Source: Candidatus Paralachnospira caecorum
Lineage (GTDB): Bacteria > Bacillota > Clostridia > Lachnospirales > Lachnospiraceae
Direction: 5' to 3'
Length of the DNA stretch: 39,963 nucleotides
NCBI GenBank assembly: GCA_904379015.1
Contig: CAJFHG010000026.1
Coordinates: 1 to 39,963, forward strand
The position numbers were made by a program, and so were the translations under genes. Under the pieces are notes generated by a model that saw nothing but the letters and a program-made list of their open reading frames with translations, was not told where the DNA came from and searched no databases. Shown in pieces: positions 7,043 through 14,820 of this stretch; the stretch's first letter is position 1, and every line of letters starts with the position of its first letter.

Positions 7043-8674
7043 ATGAAAAAGAGTAAGAAAAAATGGATGACAGCCGCTCTGGCGGCCATTATGGGATTAT
7101 GCTTTACAGGGTATTCCGTCTATGCCAGTGAAGGACTGCATTCCGGTTATATAGAAGAAAGTATTGAGTCAGAGCCGATCGGCACTCTGTCTGATTATGG
7201 AAAAAGTCTGCCGGATGGAAGTACATTGATTGAAGAGCCGGATGATCTGGTCTCTTCTTATGGTCAGACATTAGGCAGCATAGTTCTGCCGGAGGGGTGG
7301 ACCTGGGAAGAACCTGATTTGGTTTTGAATGAAACTATTCCCTGGTTTGGTATCGGATATAATTCCTTTGCCGCTCGATTTGATGTTTCACAGTATGAGA
7401 ATCAATATGATTTTACGAATGTACAGGGATATCAGGAAGAACAGCATTGCGTCGTAAGGGATCTTGAAGTCTTTGTTTCCATGGCAGACAGTACGATTTC
7501 CTTTAAGGAATATGTGAAGCTGGACAAGGTTTATGACGGAATGTCGGTTTCTGTATCTCCGGATGATGTGATCACAACCGGAAGCAGCGGAGAAATTTCC
7601 ATTACATATGATGAAGAAAGAGTGACGCCGTTTGGAACAGTATATTGGGCGAGGCTTGACGAGGCGCCGGCCGGCGCGGGTTCATATCGTGTTAATGTGG
7701 TTCTGAAGGAGGACCAGTGGCATAGTACAGTTTCGCTGAGGACGGAATTTACAATTTCCAAGGCGGATATCCAGCTGGAAATCAGAACCGACAATATGGA
7801 TAAGGTTTATGATGGGAAAGAGGTGGAAAATCCGCCGACCTATCAGGCAGGAGGAAGCAACGTCAGAAGGCTGAGCTGGTATGAAAAAAATGCCGATGGG
7901 GACTGGGTCCTGCTGGGATCCAGGCCCGTCAATGCCGGAATTTATAAGGTTGTGGCCGCAGCGGAGGGAGACGATAATTACAACAGTGCGGAAACTGAAT
8001 TGATTTTCGAAATCACAAAGGCCATTCCTTCTTATACGCTGCCTGAAGACCTGACTGCTGCGCAGGGGCAGGCTTTATCTTCGGTGAAGCTTCCGGAAGG
8101 CTTTGTATGGGTTGACGGCGCGCAGAAAGCGGAGAGTTTGGGATCACAGGTATTTCGGGCAAATTTTGTGCCGGCAGACAGCAGAAATTATCAGACCATC
8201 GAAGTCGGCATTCCCGTTCGTGTGATTCCCGCCTCCGCGGCGCAGAACCATAAACCGGAAATTACAGCGGAAGACGTAACTCTGACCGTTGGAGATTCGT
8301 TTGACGCTCTGGCAAATGCAACGGCTTCTGACGCAGAAGACGGTGATCTGACAGACAGGATTGAAGTCCTCTCCAGTCAGGTTGATACATCCCGGGCCGG
8401 AACGTATCAGGTGGTTTACAGCGTAACCGACAGCCAGGGAGAGACCGTCACCAAAACGGTAACAGTGACAGTCAAAGGAAAGGCTGTCTCCCAGGGCCAG
8501 AATCAGAACAGCAATCCCGCAGCCAATCAGACAAAAACGGAAAATCAGAAGACTCAGGTTCAGGCTGTTCAGACAGGCGATCATACAAATGTGTATGTCT
8601 GGTCTGCCGTTTTGATCATTTCGATGGCAGGCGCTGCAGTTTGTATCTTGTATAAGCGCAAAACATATCAATAA
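7043..8674 (+). CDS. Cell-wall surface protein with YDG/MBG-like and Ig-like domains
   Basis: A 543-residue exported protein. A basic N-terminus and hydrophobic core give a signal peptide (1-28, cleavage after SVYA). The middle holds repeated beta-rich modules with the 'KVYDG' signature (KLDKVYDGMSV and NMDKVYDGKEV), as in YDG/MBG domains of bacterial adhesins. Near the C-terminus, HKPEITAEDVTLTVGDSFDALANA... is a DUF5011-like Ig fold. A Gln/Asn-rich linker leads to QTGD (510-513), a hydrophobic helix (about 517-536) and KRK. This is a sortase-type sorting signal of the TGD variety common in clostridia. The function is probably adhesion or wall structure. RBS GAGAGGA is upstream. Confidence 0.8.
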   Translation: MKKSKKKWMTAALAAIMGLCFTGYSVYASEGLHSGYIEESIESEPIGTLSDYGKSLPDGSTLIEEPDDLVSSYGQTLGSIVLPEGWTWEEPDLVLNETIPWFGIGYNSFAARFDVSQYENQYDFTNVQGYQEEQHCVVRDLEVFVSMADSTISFKEYVKLDKVYDGMSVSVSPDDVITTGSSGEISITYDEERVTPFGTVYWARLDEAPAGAGSYRVNVVLKEDQWHSTVSLRTEFTISKADIQLEIRTDNMDKVYDGKEVENPPTYQAGGSNVRRLSWYEKNADGDWVLLGSRPVNAGIYKVVAAAEGDDNYNSAETELIFEITKAIPSYTLPEDLTAAQGQALSSVKLPEGFVWVDGAQKAESLGSQVFRANFVPADSRNYQTIEVGIPVRVIPASAAQNHKPEITAEDVTLTVGDSFDALANATASDAEDGDLTDRIEVLSSQVDTSRAGTYQVVYSVTDSQGETVTKTVTVTVKGKAVSQGQNQNSNPAANQTKTENQKTQVQAVQTGDHTNVYVWSAVLIISMAGAAVCILYKRKTYQ

Positions 8675-8692
8675 CAGGCATACCATATGAAA

Positions 8693-8758
8693 AAAAGAGA
8701 CAATCCCGCAGAGAATCCAGATTTTAAAAATCCGAATTCTGTGGAATTGTCTCTTTTC
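8693..8758. terminator. Bidirectional terminator hairpin
   Basis: AAAAGAGACAAT (from 8693) pairs with ATTGTCTCTTTT (to about 8756). The stem is extended by GCAGAGAAT/ATTCTGTG with mismatches around the loop. With A-runs on one side and T-runs on the other it can stop transcription from both directions, between the surface protein gene and the HxlR pseudogene. Confidence 0.85.
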
Positions 8759-8818
8759 TGCGTGTCAGGGGCTGAAAACAGAAATAATGGAGGAAAACGG
8801 TTTTGCCGGATTTCCGCC

Positions 8819-9172
8819 TTATGCGGAACCTGGTTCCTCTGTCTGCTTTGACAGTATTTTTTTGTAAGCGTTTCCCCATTCTTCCATCGCGTCCATGATC
8901 GGTCTGATCGTTTCACCGAGATCTGACAGAGAATATTCGACTCTTGGAGAAATTTCCGGATAGACAGTTCTTGTGACGATGCCGTCCCTCTCCATGGAAC
9001 GCAGACTGTCAGTCAGCACTTTTTGGCTGATCCCTTCTAAGTCTTTGCGCAGTTCGTTGAAACGCTACGGGCGCGCAAGCAGGTTGCGTAAGATCAGCAA
9101 TTTCCATTTGCTTCCAATGATCTGAACAGTAGTCGCGACTGGACACACGGGTAAATCTTCCTTCTTTACCAT
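8819..9172 (-). pseudogene. HxlR-family regulator interrupted by one amber codon
   Basis: From an ATG at 9172, with a strong GGAGGTG in front, the frame reads MVKKEDLPVCPVATTVQIIG then SKWKLLILRNLLARP. It meets TAG at 9065-9067 (codon 36) and continues in the same frame RFNELRKDLEGISQKVLTDS to a TAA at 8819. Apart from the stop, all landmarks of a winged-helix HxlR regulator (redox or aldehyde sensing, often with the conserved N-terminal Cys, here Cys10) are present at normal length (117 codons). Family members usually have Trp or Lys at this site, so TGG to TAG is the simplest lesion. The truncated N-terminal product would lack the recognition helix. Confidence 0.88.
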
Positions 9173-9242
9173 GTCTGCACCTCCGCATTCAAAATCAGGT
9201 ATACATGCAAAATTGAATATTACATTCATATTTTATATCAAA

Positions 9243-9935
9243 TTATATTTTCGTTTCAAGAGAAAACAGCTCCGGAACCTTTTCTGTGAGCGCGAACTGG
9301 TTCCTTTTATAAGTGATCAGTCCGTCTCTCTGCATCTTGGACAGCTCGTTGGACAGGGCGCTGCGGTCCACGCCGAGATAGTCGGCGAGCTGCTGTCTGG
9401 AAAAAGGAATCGTGAACTGGCTGCTGCCATTCTGGACGGCCTGTTCCGATAAATAAGACAGCAGCCGGTTCCGGATCGAACGGGAAGCCGTATGCATCAT
9501 CCGGACAGATAAATGCAGATTTTTCCTGGCCATGATCTGGAGCAGGTTATGGATTACCCGGTTATGGAAGGGACAGGATTGGGCGCAGGTTTCAGTCAGC
9601 CGCAGAAAGGGGAGGAACAGAACTTCGGTCGGTTCATCTGCTATAACGTCTGCCAGCAGCTCCCGGCCGGGAATGGCGGCGTAGGATTCGGCAAACAGTT
9701 CGCCGGGGCCGATATGTCCGAAAATATTACTTCCGCCCCAATAATAATTGACGACGATATTGACGCTGCCGCTTAAAATCATCCCCATAGAGGAGACGGA
9801 TTCGCCGGCGCGGCAGAGCACTTCGCCTTTGCGATAGGATTTTTCCTGCGCGTTCATGCAGGTAAGAACAGAACGGATTTCGTCTGTCTGCAGTCCGCGG
9901 AAAAGGGTCGTATTGGAAAGAAATTGTAAATTCAT
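9243..9935 (-). CDS. Crp/Fnr-family transcription regulator
   Basis: A 230-residue regulator. Residues 1-~120 form a cyclic-nucleotide-binding-like beta-barrel (LFRGLQTDEIRSVLTCM, KGEVLCRAGESVSSMGMILSG). A long dimerisation helix follows, then a C-terminal winged helix (FSRQQLADYLGVDRSALSNE, LSKMQRDGLI). No N-terminal Fe-S Cys cluster of the FNR type is present, so the effector could be heme, NO or another small molecule. It is divergent from hcp, the arrangement typical of nitrosative-stress Crp/Fnr regulators (HcpR-like) in anaerobes. The start ATG follows AAGGAG by 5 nt. Confidence 0.9.
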   Translation of the reverse strand: MNLQFLSNTTLFRGLQTDEIRSVLTCMNAQEKSYRKGEVLCRAGESVSSMGMILSGSVNIVVNYYWGGSNIFGHIGPGELFAESYAAIPGRELLADVIADEPTEVLFLPFLRLTETCAQSCPFHNRVIHNLLQIMARKNLHLSVRMMHTASRSIRNRLLSYLSEQAVQNGSSQFTIPFSRQQLADYLGVDRSALSNELSKMQRDGLITYKRNQFALTEKVPELFSLETKI

Positions 9936-9950
9936 ATAAACTCCTTATAT

Positions 9951-9992
9951 GTTGTAATAACAACGGAAATGTTATTTTCAGTATAGTATATT
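9951..9992 (+). promoter_or_regulatory. Candidate Crp/Fnr-activated promoter of hcp
   Basis: The intergenic region has a -10-like TATATT (9987-9992) with no -35 box at the right distance (9964-9969 is CGGAAA). Instead GTTGTAATAACAAC (9951-9964) is centred at 9957.5. That is position -41.5 for a start at about 9999, the placement of class II Crp/Fnr activator sites. A second, overlapping inverted repeat AATAACA/TGTTATT (9956-9962 and 9970-9976) may be an alternative or repressing site. Confidence 0.6.
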
Positions 9993-10081
9993 CTTCTCAG
10001 GAGGTCAAGGAACCTCAGAAACTTTACTGCATTTACTGCGGGGATTTTGTGAGAATAGGATCAAGGAGTTGGAGGGATTAC

Positions 10082-11707
10082 ATGATGGAACAGCAGATGT
10101 TTTGTTTTCAGTGCGAGCAGACCGCGGGATGTGCCGGCTGTACGGGAAAAGCGGGCGTGTGCGGAAAATCCGCGGATCTGGCGAAGCTGCAGGATGAACT
10201 GACGGGAGCGCTGGTGGGTCTGGCCCGGGCGGCAGAAGGACAGACAGATCCCGGAGAAGGGACCTGGAAGCTGATCATAGAAGGACTGTTCGCGACCGTT
10301 ACAAACGTAAATTTTGATGAAGCGTTTATTCGCGGACTGATGGAACAGATTCATGGGGAAAAGGAACGGCTGGTGCCGGAATGTGGCGGATGCAGGGATG
10401 CCTGCGGACGGAATGACGACTACGATATGGAGCTGCTTTGGAGCGCCGATGAAGATATCCGTTCACTGAAATCCCTGATCCTGTTCGGTATTCGGGGAAT
10501 GGCGGCTTATGCTTATCACGCGGGTGTGCTGGGCTATGCCGATGAGGCGGTCAGCCGTTTTCTGGCAAAGGCTCTGCGTGCAGTTGGAGAAGACTGGGGC
10601 ATGGAAGAGCTGCTTCCCGTGGTACTTGAGGTGGGACAGTACAACTATGCCTGCATGGAGCTGCTGGACAGAGCAAATACAGAAACATATGGAACACCGG
10701 TTCCGGCAGTTGTGCCCTTAAAGGTGGAAAAGGGCCCCTTCATCGTGATCACAGGCCATGACCTTTATGATCTGAAGCAGCTGCTGGAGCAGACAAAGGA
10801 TAAAGGGATCAACATTTATACTCATGGGGAAATGCTGCCGGCCCACGGGTATCCGGAGCTGAAGAAATATCCGCACCTCAAAGGAAATTTCGGAACTGCG
10901 TGGCAGAATCAGCAGAAGGAGTTCGCGGATCTCCCGGCTCCGGTCCTGTTTACCACGAACTGCCTCATGCCGCCCAGGGACAGCTACCGTGACCGGGTTT
11001 TCACCACAGAAATGGTGGCCTATCCGGGAACAGTCCATATCGGACCGGAAAAAGACTTTACGCCGGTGATCGAAAAGGCGCTGGAGCTGGGCGGGTATCC
11101 GGAGGACCGGCAGTTTACGGGAATCAACGGCGGTACGGCGGTCAGCACCGGATTCGGCCATGGAACGATCCTGAGCCTGGCAGATCAGGTGATCGAGGCG
11201 GTCAAGAGCGGCACGGTCCGTCATATTTTCCTGGTCGGCGGATGCGACGGAGCGCGGTCCGGCCGGAACTATTATACAGAATTTGTGAAGCAGACGCCCG
11301 ATGATACCATTGTTTTAACCCTTGCCTGCGGCAAATACCGGTTCAACGATCTGGATCTCGGCACAGTCGGGGGCCTGCCGCGTCTGCTCGATATGGGACA
11401 GTGCAATGATGCTTATGGCGCGATCAAAGTAGCGCTGGCACTGGCGGACGCGTTTGGCTGCGGAGTGAATGATCTGCCCCTCACCATGATTCTTTCCTGG
11501 TATGAGCAGAAGGCAGTGTGCATTCTTCTGACGTTGCTGTATCTTGGCGTTAAGAATATGCGTCTGGGTCCCACCCTTCCCGCGTTCCTTTCCCGGAATG
11601 TTCTGGAATATCTGGTGAAGAATTATCAGATCGCGCCTGTTGCCACGCCGGAGAAAGATCTGAAGGAGGCTCTCGGAACGGCAGTCCGGACAGGAGATCC
11701 TGTTTGA
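10082..11707 (+). CDS. hcp: Hybrid cluster protein (hydroxylamine reductase type)
   Basis: Hcp, 541 residues, is a cytosolic Fe-S enzyme containing a hybrid Fe-S-O cluster. It is linked to NO detoxification, hydroxylamine reduction and protein S-nitrosylation in anaerobes. The N-terminal cysteines C8-x2-C11-x8-C20-x6-C27 ligate the ordinary Fe-S cluster. Hybrid-cluster landmarks follow: INIYTHGEMLPAHGYP, FTTNCLMPP, HIFLVGGCDGARSGRNYY, TLACGKYRFND and SWYEQKAVC. I start at the ATG at 10082, with GGAGGG at 10071-10076. A more upstream GTG gives a non-conserved extension. It is divergent from the Crp/Fnr gene, whose product probably activates it. Confidence 0.96.
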   Translation: MMEQQMFCFQCEQTAGCAGCTGKAGVCGKSADLAKLQDELTGALVGLARAAEGQTDPGEGTWKLIIEGLFATVTNVNFDEAFIRGLMEQIHGEKERLVPECGGCRDACGRNDDYDMELLWSADEDIRSLKSLILFGIRGMAAYAYHAGVLGYADEAVSRFLAKALRAVGEDWGMEELLPVVLEVGQYNYACMELLDRANTETYGTPVPAVVPLKVEKGPFIVITGHDLYDLKQLLEQTKDKGINIYTHGEMLPAHGYPELKKYPHLKGNFGTAWQNQQKEFADLPAPVLFTTNCLMPPRDSYRDRVFTTEMVAYPGTVHIGPEKDFTPVIEKALELGGYPEDRQFTGINGGTAVSTGFGHGTILSLADQVIEAVKSGTVRHIFLVGGCDGARSGRNYYTEFVKQTPDDTIVLTLACGKYRFNDLDLGTVGGLPRLLDMGQCNDAYGAIKVALALADAFGCGVNDLPLTMILSWYEQKAVCILLTLLYLGVKNMRLGPTLPAFLSRNVLEYLVKNYQIAPVATPEKDLKEALGTAVRTGDPV

Positions 11708-11715
11708 TCTGCTTC

Positions 11716-11744
11716 TTTACAGTCTGAGCAATAAACAATATAAT
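11716..11744 (+). promoter_or_regulatory. Promoter upstream of the DUF1349-like gene
   Basis: TTTACA (11716-11721) and TATAAT (11739-11744) are spaced by 17 bp. The downstream gene starts at 11831, leaving an ~80-nt leader. No terminator was seen between hcp and this promoter. Confidence 0.65.
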
Positions 11745-11830
11745 AGACGAAAAAACAATAAATGGTTCATCAGCGCTGTGGGGATCAGGAGACAGGCGTG
11801 GATACGGAAGCGCAGACGGGAGGAGAAAGA

Positions 11831-12460
11831 ATGAGGCCTGAAGGATTTCAGTGGATCAGAGAACCGGAGACATGGAAAATGGACGGGGAAGGACGGCTTG
11901 AGGTCATAACGGTACCCTGTACAGATCTGTGGCAGAAAACCTATTATCATTTTCAGAATGACAGTGCTCCGGTTTTTCAGATGGAAACAGAGGAGCAGTA
12001 TTTCAGCTTTGTGGTAAAGACGGATTTTGAGGACAGTCATCACAGATTTGACCAGTGCGGCATTGTCATGTACCTTGACAGTGAGAACTGGCTGAAGGCG
12101 TCTGTCGAATATGAAAATGAACAGTATCAGCATCTGGGGAGTGTTGTGACGAACGGCGGTTACTCAGACTGGGCGACGACAGAAATCGAAGCCTCTGTCA
12201 AATCCATGTGGTACCGGTTCAGCCGGAGAGAGGATGATTACCGCATTGAATGCTCGGATGACGGCCGCACATTCCACCAGATGCGCATCTGCCATATGAA
12301 TGAGGGAAAGGGAAAGATCCGATTCGGCATTTACGCCTGTTCGCCGGAATATTCTTCCTTTAAGGCGGTATTTTCCCATATGCGCCTGATGGAATGCCAG
12401 TGGAATGCTCATGAAGGGCAGCAGCCGGATCAGCCAGAGCCGCAGACAGAACAACTATGA
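11831..12460 (+). CDS. DUF1349-like concanavalin-type protein
   Basis: A 209-residue cytosolic beta-rich protein. The pattern 'F.W..EP..W......L.V...TDLWQKTYYHF', then 'YFSFVVKTDFEDSHHRFDQCGIVMYLDSENWLKASVEYE', then 'TNGGYSDWATTEI', then 'WYRFSRREDDYRIECSDDGRTFHQMRICHM' is that of DUF1349 proteins. They share a concanavalin/LamG-like jelly-roll fold and are sometimes annotated as regulators of enolase. Biochemical function is unknown, and carbohydrate binding is plausible from the fold. The start at 11831 follows AGGAG (11821-11825). The last ~18 residues are a Gln/Pro/Glu-rich tail. Confidence 0.75.
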   Translation: MRPEGFQWIREPETWKMDGEGRLEVITVPCTDLWQKTYYHFQNDSAPVFQMETEEQYFSFVVKTDFEDSHHRFDQCGIVMYLDSENWLKASVEYENEQYQHLGSVVTNGGYSDWATTEIEASVKSMWYRFSRREDDYRIECSDDGRTFHQMRICHMNEGKGKIRFGIYACSPEYSSFKAVFSHMRLMECQWNAHEGQQPDQPEPQTEQL

Positions 12461-12598
12461 GGGAGTAACAGGCAGCCGCGCACAATTTTTACAAAAACAT
12501 AAGATGGATTTTGGGTATTTCTGGCAGTCGGCATCTTCTGACCGCGCTATACTGAAACCAGCTGTATCATAAACTGGATCAGACTGGGAGGAATGAAA

Positions 12599-13048
12599 AT
12601 GGCGCTGCTGCTGAATGATGACGATATGAACAGAATGCTGGAGGAAATCAGACCTGAAGGAGAACAGTATATCGGAAAGGCCTGGGGAACCATTACGGGA
12701 GGAACAGCCAGGATCCTGTCCCTGGGCGCTCTTTCCAACGTTTCCTGTTATGTGGGCGTGACAGACCGTTCTTTGGTCATTGCCGTTATGGGAACCTTTG
12801 ATATCACACAGGTCAGCAGAGGACTGTGTATCCCCTTTGACCGGATCGAACAGGTGAAGATCAGGCAGGGGCTGCTGCCGTCACAGAAAATGATCCGGCT
12901 GAAAACGGAGGGGAAGAGCCTGAAGCTGTCTCTGATCCATAATCCGGTGACGGCCAGGGTGAAGAATCAAAAAGAGGGGATTCAGAAAATCTGCGAAGCG
13001 CTGGCAGAGCCTGCAGGTTTCGGAACGCCGGGACTGAATCCGCGTTGA
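12599..13048 (+). CDS. Small PH-like domain protein, unknown
   Basis: A 149-residue soluble protein. The core (YIGKAWGTITGG, CYVGVTDRSLVIAVMGTF, CIPFDRIEQVKIRQGLLPSQKMIRLKTEGKSLKLSL) alternates strands in the way of bacterial PH-like (YdbT/bPH) domains. It ends with a helix (NQKEGIQKICEALA). I start at the second ATG (12599), because GGGAGG (12586-12591) is 7 nt away from it but only 1 nt from the ATG at 12593. The stop codon lies in the first copy of a 19-nt direct repeat. No enzyme motif is visible, so the function is not assigned. Confidence 0.65.
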   Translation: MALLLNDDDMNRMLEEIRPEGEQYIGKAWGTITGGTARILSLGALSNVSCYVGVTDRSLVIAVMGTFDITQVSRGLCIPFDRIEQVKIRQGLLPSQKMIRLKTEGKSLKLSLIHNPVTARVKNQKEGIQKICEALAEPAGFGTPGLNPR

Positions 13049-13082
13049 TTGTTCTGTCTTGGCCTGAATCCGCGTTGATTGT
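13034..13082 (+). repeat. 19-nt tandem direct repeat at a gene end
   Basis: CTGAATCCGCGTTGATTGT occurs at 13034-13052 and again at 13064-13082, a 30-bp period. The first copy contains the last codons and TGA of the PH-like gene. This looks like a local duplication, and the second copy is untranslated. Confidence 0.85.
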
Positions 13083-13084
13083 CC

Positions 13085-13112
13085 TTGCCTTTGCGGGAGA
13101 TTGTAGTATAAT
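13085..13112 (+). promoter_or_regulatory. Promoter of the Cys-rich gene pair
   Basis: TTGCCT (13085-13090) and TATAAT (13107-13112) are spaced by 16 bp, just after the 19-nt repeat. They lie ahead of the gene at 13160. Confidence 0.6.
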
Positions 13113-13159
13113 TTGGATTGCGGGATTTAATCATGTTCAAATCACAGGGAGGAACTGAA

Positions 13160-13507
13160 ATGATCATTGAAGGCAATCCGAAAGAACTGGAGGCAATGAA
13201 GGAATTCCATAAAGGAAACAGGCAGGAGGGACTGCGGCTCCAGGAAGAGTTCGCGGCTGAATTCCGGGAGGAGTACAGGGACCGTGATCACTGTCCTTGT
13301 CAAAAAGCCTGCCGTTACCATGGGAACTGTAAGGAATGTGTTGCCATCCACAGGGCACATCAGGAGCATGTGCCGAACTGTATGCGCCCCATGCTTAATA
13401 AGAAGATCCGCCTCCTGTCGGAACTGACGGAGCATACCATTGCCGGAGAGATCGAGCCGCCGAAGGAAGTGCTTCGGAAAGAGTTCTGCCGGGAGGAGGG
13501 GAGATAG
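13160..13507 (+). CDS. Cys/His-rich putative zinc-binding protein
   Basis: A 115-residue protein. The central block CPCQKACRYHGNCKECVAIH then RAHQEHVPNCM carries six Cys and several His in a tight C-x-C-x3-C-x5-C-x2-C ... H-x2-H-x3-H pattern. This is expected to bind zinc or another metal and is typical of small uncharacterised clostridial proteins. A charged helix precedes it (NPKELEAMKEFHKGNRQEG) and another follows. The start is set by GGGAGGA (13148-13153). The next gene begins 2 nt after its stop, so the two are co-translated. Confidence 0.7.
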   Translation: MIIEGNPKELEAMKEFHKGNRQEGLRLQEEFAAEFREEYRDRDHCPCQKACRYHGNCKECVAIHRAHQEHVPNCMRPMLNKKIRLLSELTEHTIAGEIEPPKEVLRKEFCREEGR

Positions 13508-13508
13508 G

Positions 13509-13901
13509 ATGGGATTGTTTGGAAAAAGCAAAAAAGCGAAGGAAAAGGAATATTTGGAAAAGATCCACGCGCAGGACTGTAAACATCATGATTTTCTGAT
13601 GACGGTCCGGGGCGTATTTGCGCTGGTCGGAGAAGGCACTGTGATTGCCGGTATCGTCCAGTCCGGCATGTGCCGCGAGGGAGAGCGGGCAGTGCTGGTG
13701 AAAACGAATGGGCAGGTCCTGGAAACACAGATTACAGGAATTGACCTGCGCACAAAGGAACGCAGACCCAATGGGGCGGTGTATACCTCAGAAATGGCCG
13801 GATTGAAGCTCCGGGGTCTGAAGAAAGAAGAGGTAGAAGTCGGAGACCGCCTGGTTATCCGAAACGCGATGAATGGGTTTGAGGAACCGTTCCGGCAGTG
13901 A
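13509..13901 (+). CDS. Stand-alone EF-Tu domain-2-like beta-barrel protein
   Basis: A 130-residue protein. After a lysine-rich start (MGLFGKSKKAKEKEYLEK), the sequence DFLMTVRGVFALVGEGTVIA then GIVQSGMCREGERAVLV, followed by 'LRGLKKEEVEVGDRLVI', is the domain-2 barrel of translation GTPases (compare EF-Tu 'VFTITGRGTVVTGRV...GTIKVGD'). There is no GTPase domain. Such single-domain proteins are known in Firmicutes but have no settled function. It lies 1 nt after the Cys-rich gene with a GGAGGGGAG ribosome site. A strong terminator follows. Confidence 0.72.
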   Translation: MGLFGKSKKAKEKEYLEKIHAQDCKHHDFLMTVRGVFALVGEGTVIAGIVQSGMCREGERAVLVKTNGQVLETQITGIDLRTKERRPNGAVYTSEMAGLKLRGLKKEEVEVGDRLVIRNAMNGFEEPFRQ

Positions 13902-13956
13902 CGAAAATTATCCATATGGGAAGACACGGCCTGCGCTCCGGAGCGCGGGCCGCCGG

Positions 13957-13987
13957 GCATCTGTCTGTCTGACAGATGTCTTTTTTT
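13957..13987 (+). terminator. Intrinsic terminator
   Basis: CATCTGTC (13958-13965) pairs with GACAGATG (13971-13978) over a 5-nt loop, followed by TTTTTTT (13981-13987). A second GC-rich hairpin at about 13927-13952 (CGGCC..GGGCCG) lies just upstream. This ends the PH-like/Cys-rich/barrel group. Confidence 0.88.
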
Positions 13988-14096
13988 GTCTGCCCTGATA
14001 TGATATAATGCAGAACAGAGCGGCATTGCCGACCGGATTACTGATACAGGACTGGAGGTTTTGACCTGCTTTCAGAAGACAAGGGGGATGATTGAA

Positions 14097-14557
14097 ATGT
14101 ATGAACTGAGACAGGCTGCCGGAAACAGCTATTATATTGAGAGCCCGGCCAGGATCGGACTGGTAAAGCTGAACGAGACGGAGGTATGTCTGATCGACAG
14201 CGGAAGCGATATGATGTCGCTGCCTATCTCCGTACTCTGGAAATGGTGAAAGGACTGGAGGCAAGTATGTTTGTGCCGGCCCACGCTCCGGTCTCCGGGG
14301 AGATTGCCGGACTGGCCCAGTACAACATCGACCGGGTAAAGGAGGTCGCCGATCATATCGCGGAGATCTGCAGAGAACCCATGGGCTTTGAGAAGATTCT
14401 CCAGAGGCTGTTTGCGGATTACGGACTGAACATGAATTTTGAACAGTATGTGCTGGTAGGCAGCACGCTCCGCTCCTATCTCGCCTGGATGAAGGACGAG
14501 GGGCAGATGGGCGCGTTTTTTGAAGACAACATGCTGTTATGGCGGAGGAATGGATAA
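14097..14557 (+). pseudogene. Metallo-beta-lactamase-fold hydrolase with the active-site region deleted
   Basis: The first frame gives the N-terminus of a clostridial MBL-fold protein (MYELRQAAGNSYYIESPARI, then GLVKLNETEVCLIDSGSD) from ATG 14097, with AAGGGGG upstream. At about 14208-14213 the reading must jump frame. The sequence resumes with the C-terminal part (DVAAYLRTLEMVKGLEASMF, then VPAHAPVSGEI, then LNMNFEQYVLVGSTLRSYLA) to TAA 14557. Everything between, including the HxHxDH metal motif and later His/Asp ligands, is gone. That is probably 130-150 codons, judged from family length. The joint carries a short GAT repeat, consistent with deletion between microhomologies. Not functional. 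Confidence 0.85.
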
Positions 14558-14722
14558 GCGGGAGAGGCATTAAAGTTCTGTAAAGACGGAAACGGGAGAT
14601 GCGAAGAGGCGGATCCGGCTGGCCCGGTTTCTGCCGGAAACGGAGGCCCATGGGGCAGAAAAAAGAAAAGAAGCGCTGGTATAAAGATTGGATTAAAGTT
14701 TTAAAATAAGGCCTTTTGTCTG

Positions 14723-14750
14723 TTGACATGAAAAAATAAAGTGCTATAAT
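14723..14750 (+). promoter_or_regulatory. Promoter of the P-type ATPase/RCK operon
   Basis: A consensus TTGACA (14723-14728) and TATAAT (14745-14750) are separated by 16 bp. The ~65-nt leader contains an 11-bp tandem repeat TTCACAGATTA at 14781-14791 and 14792-14802. Confidence 0.85.
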
Positions 14751-14820
14751 CACTCTATTGTTTTGCAGAACAATTGTTTTTTCACAGATTATTCACAGAT
14801 TATAAGGCGGTGAGGGAGAT

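Noticed and set aside
8668-8916. Minus-strand frame of 82 codons across the terminator
   Set aside because: It runs through the terminator hairpin and overlaps the HxlR reading frame in another phase.
9065-9067. TAG as a recoded (pyrrolysine or suppressed) codon
   Set aside because: HxlR proteins do not use pyrrolysine, the position is normally Trp/Lys and nothing else in the window suggests recoding. Nonsense mutation is simpler.
14751-14820. Riboswitch (for example a potassium-linked ydaO/yuaA type) in the ATPase leader
   Set aside because: The leader is only about 65 nt, AT-rich and dominated by a short tandem repeat, too small for a known ion or c-di-AMP riboswitch.
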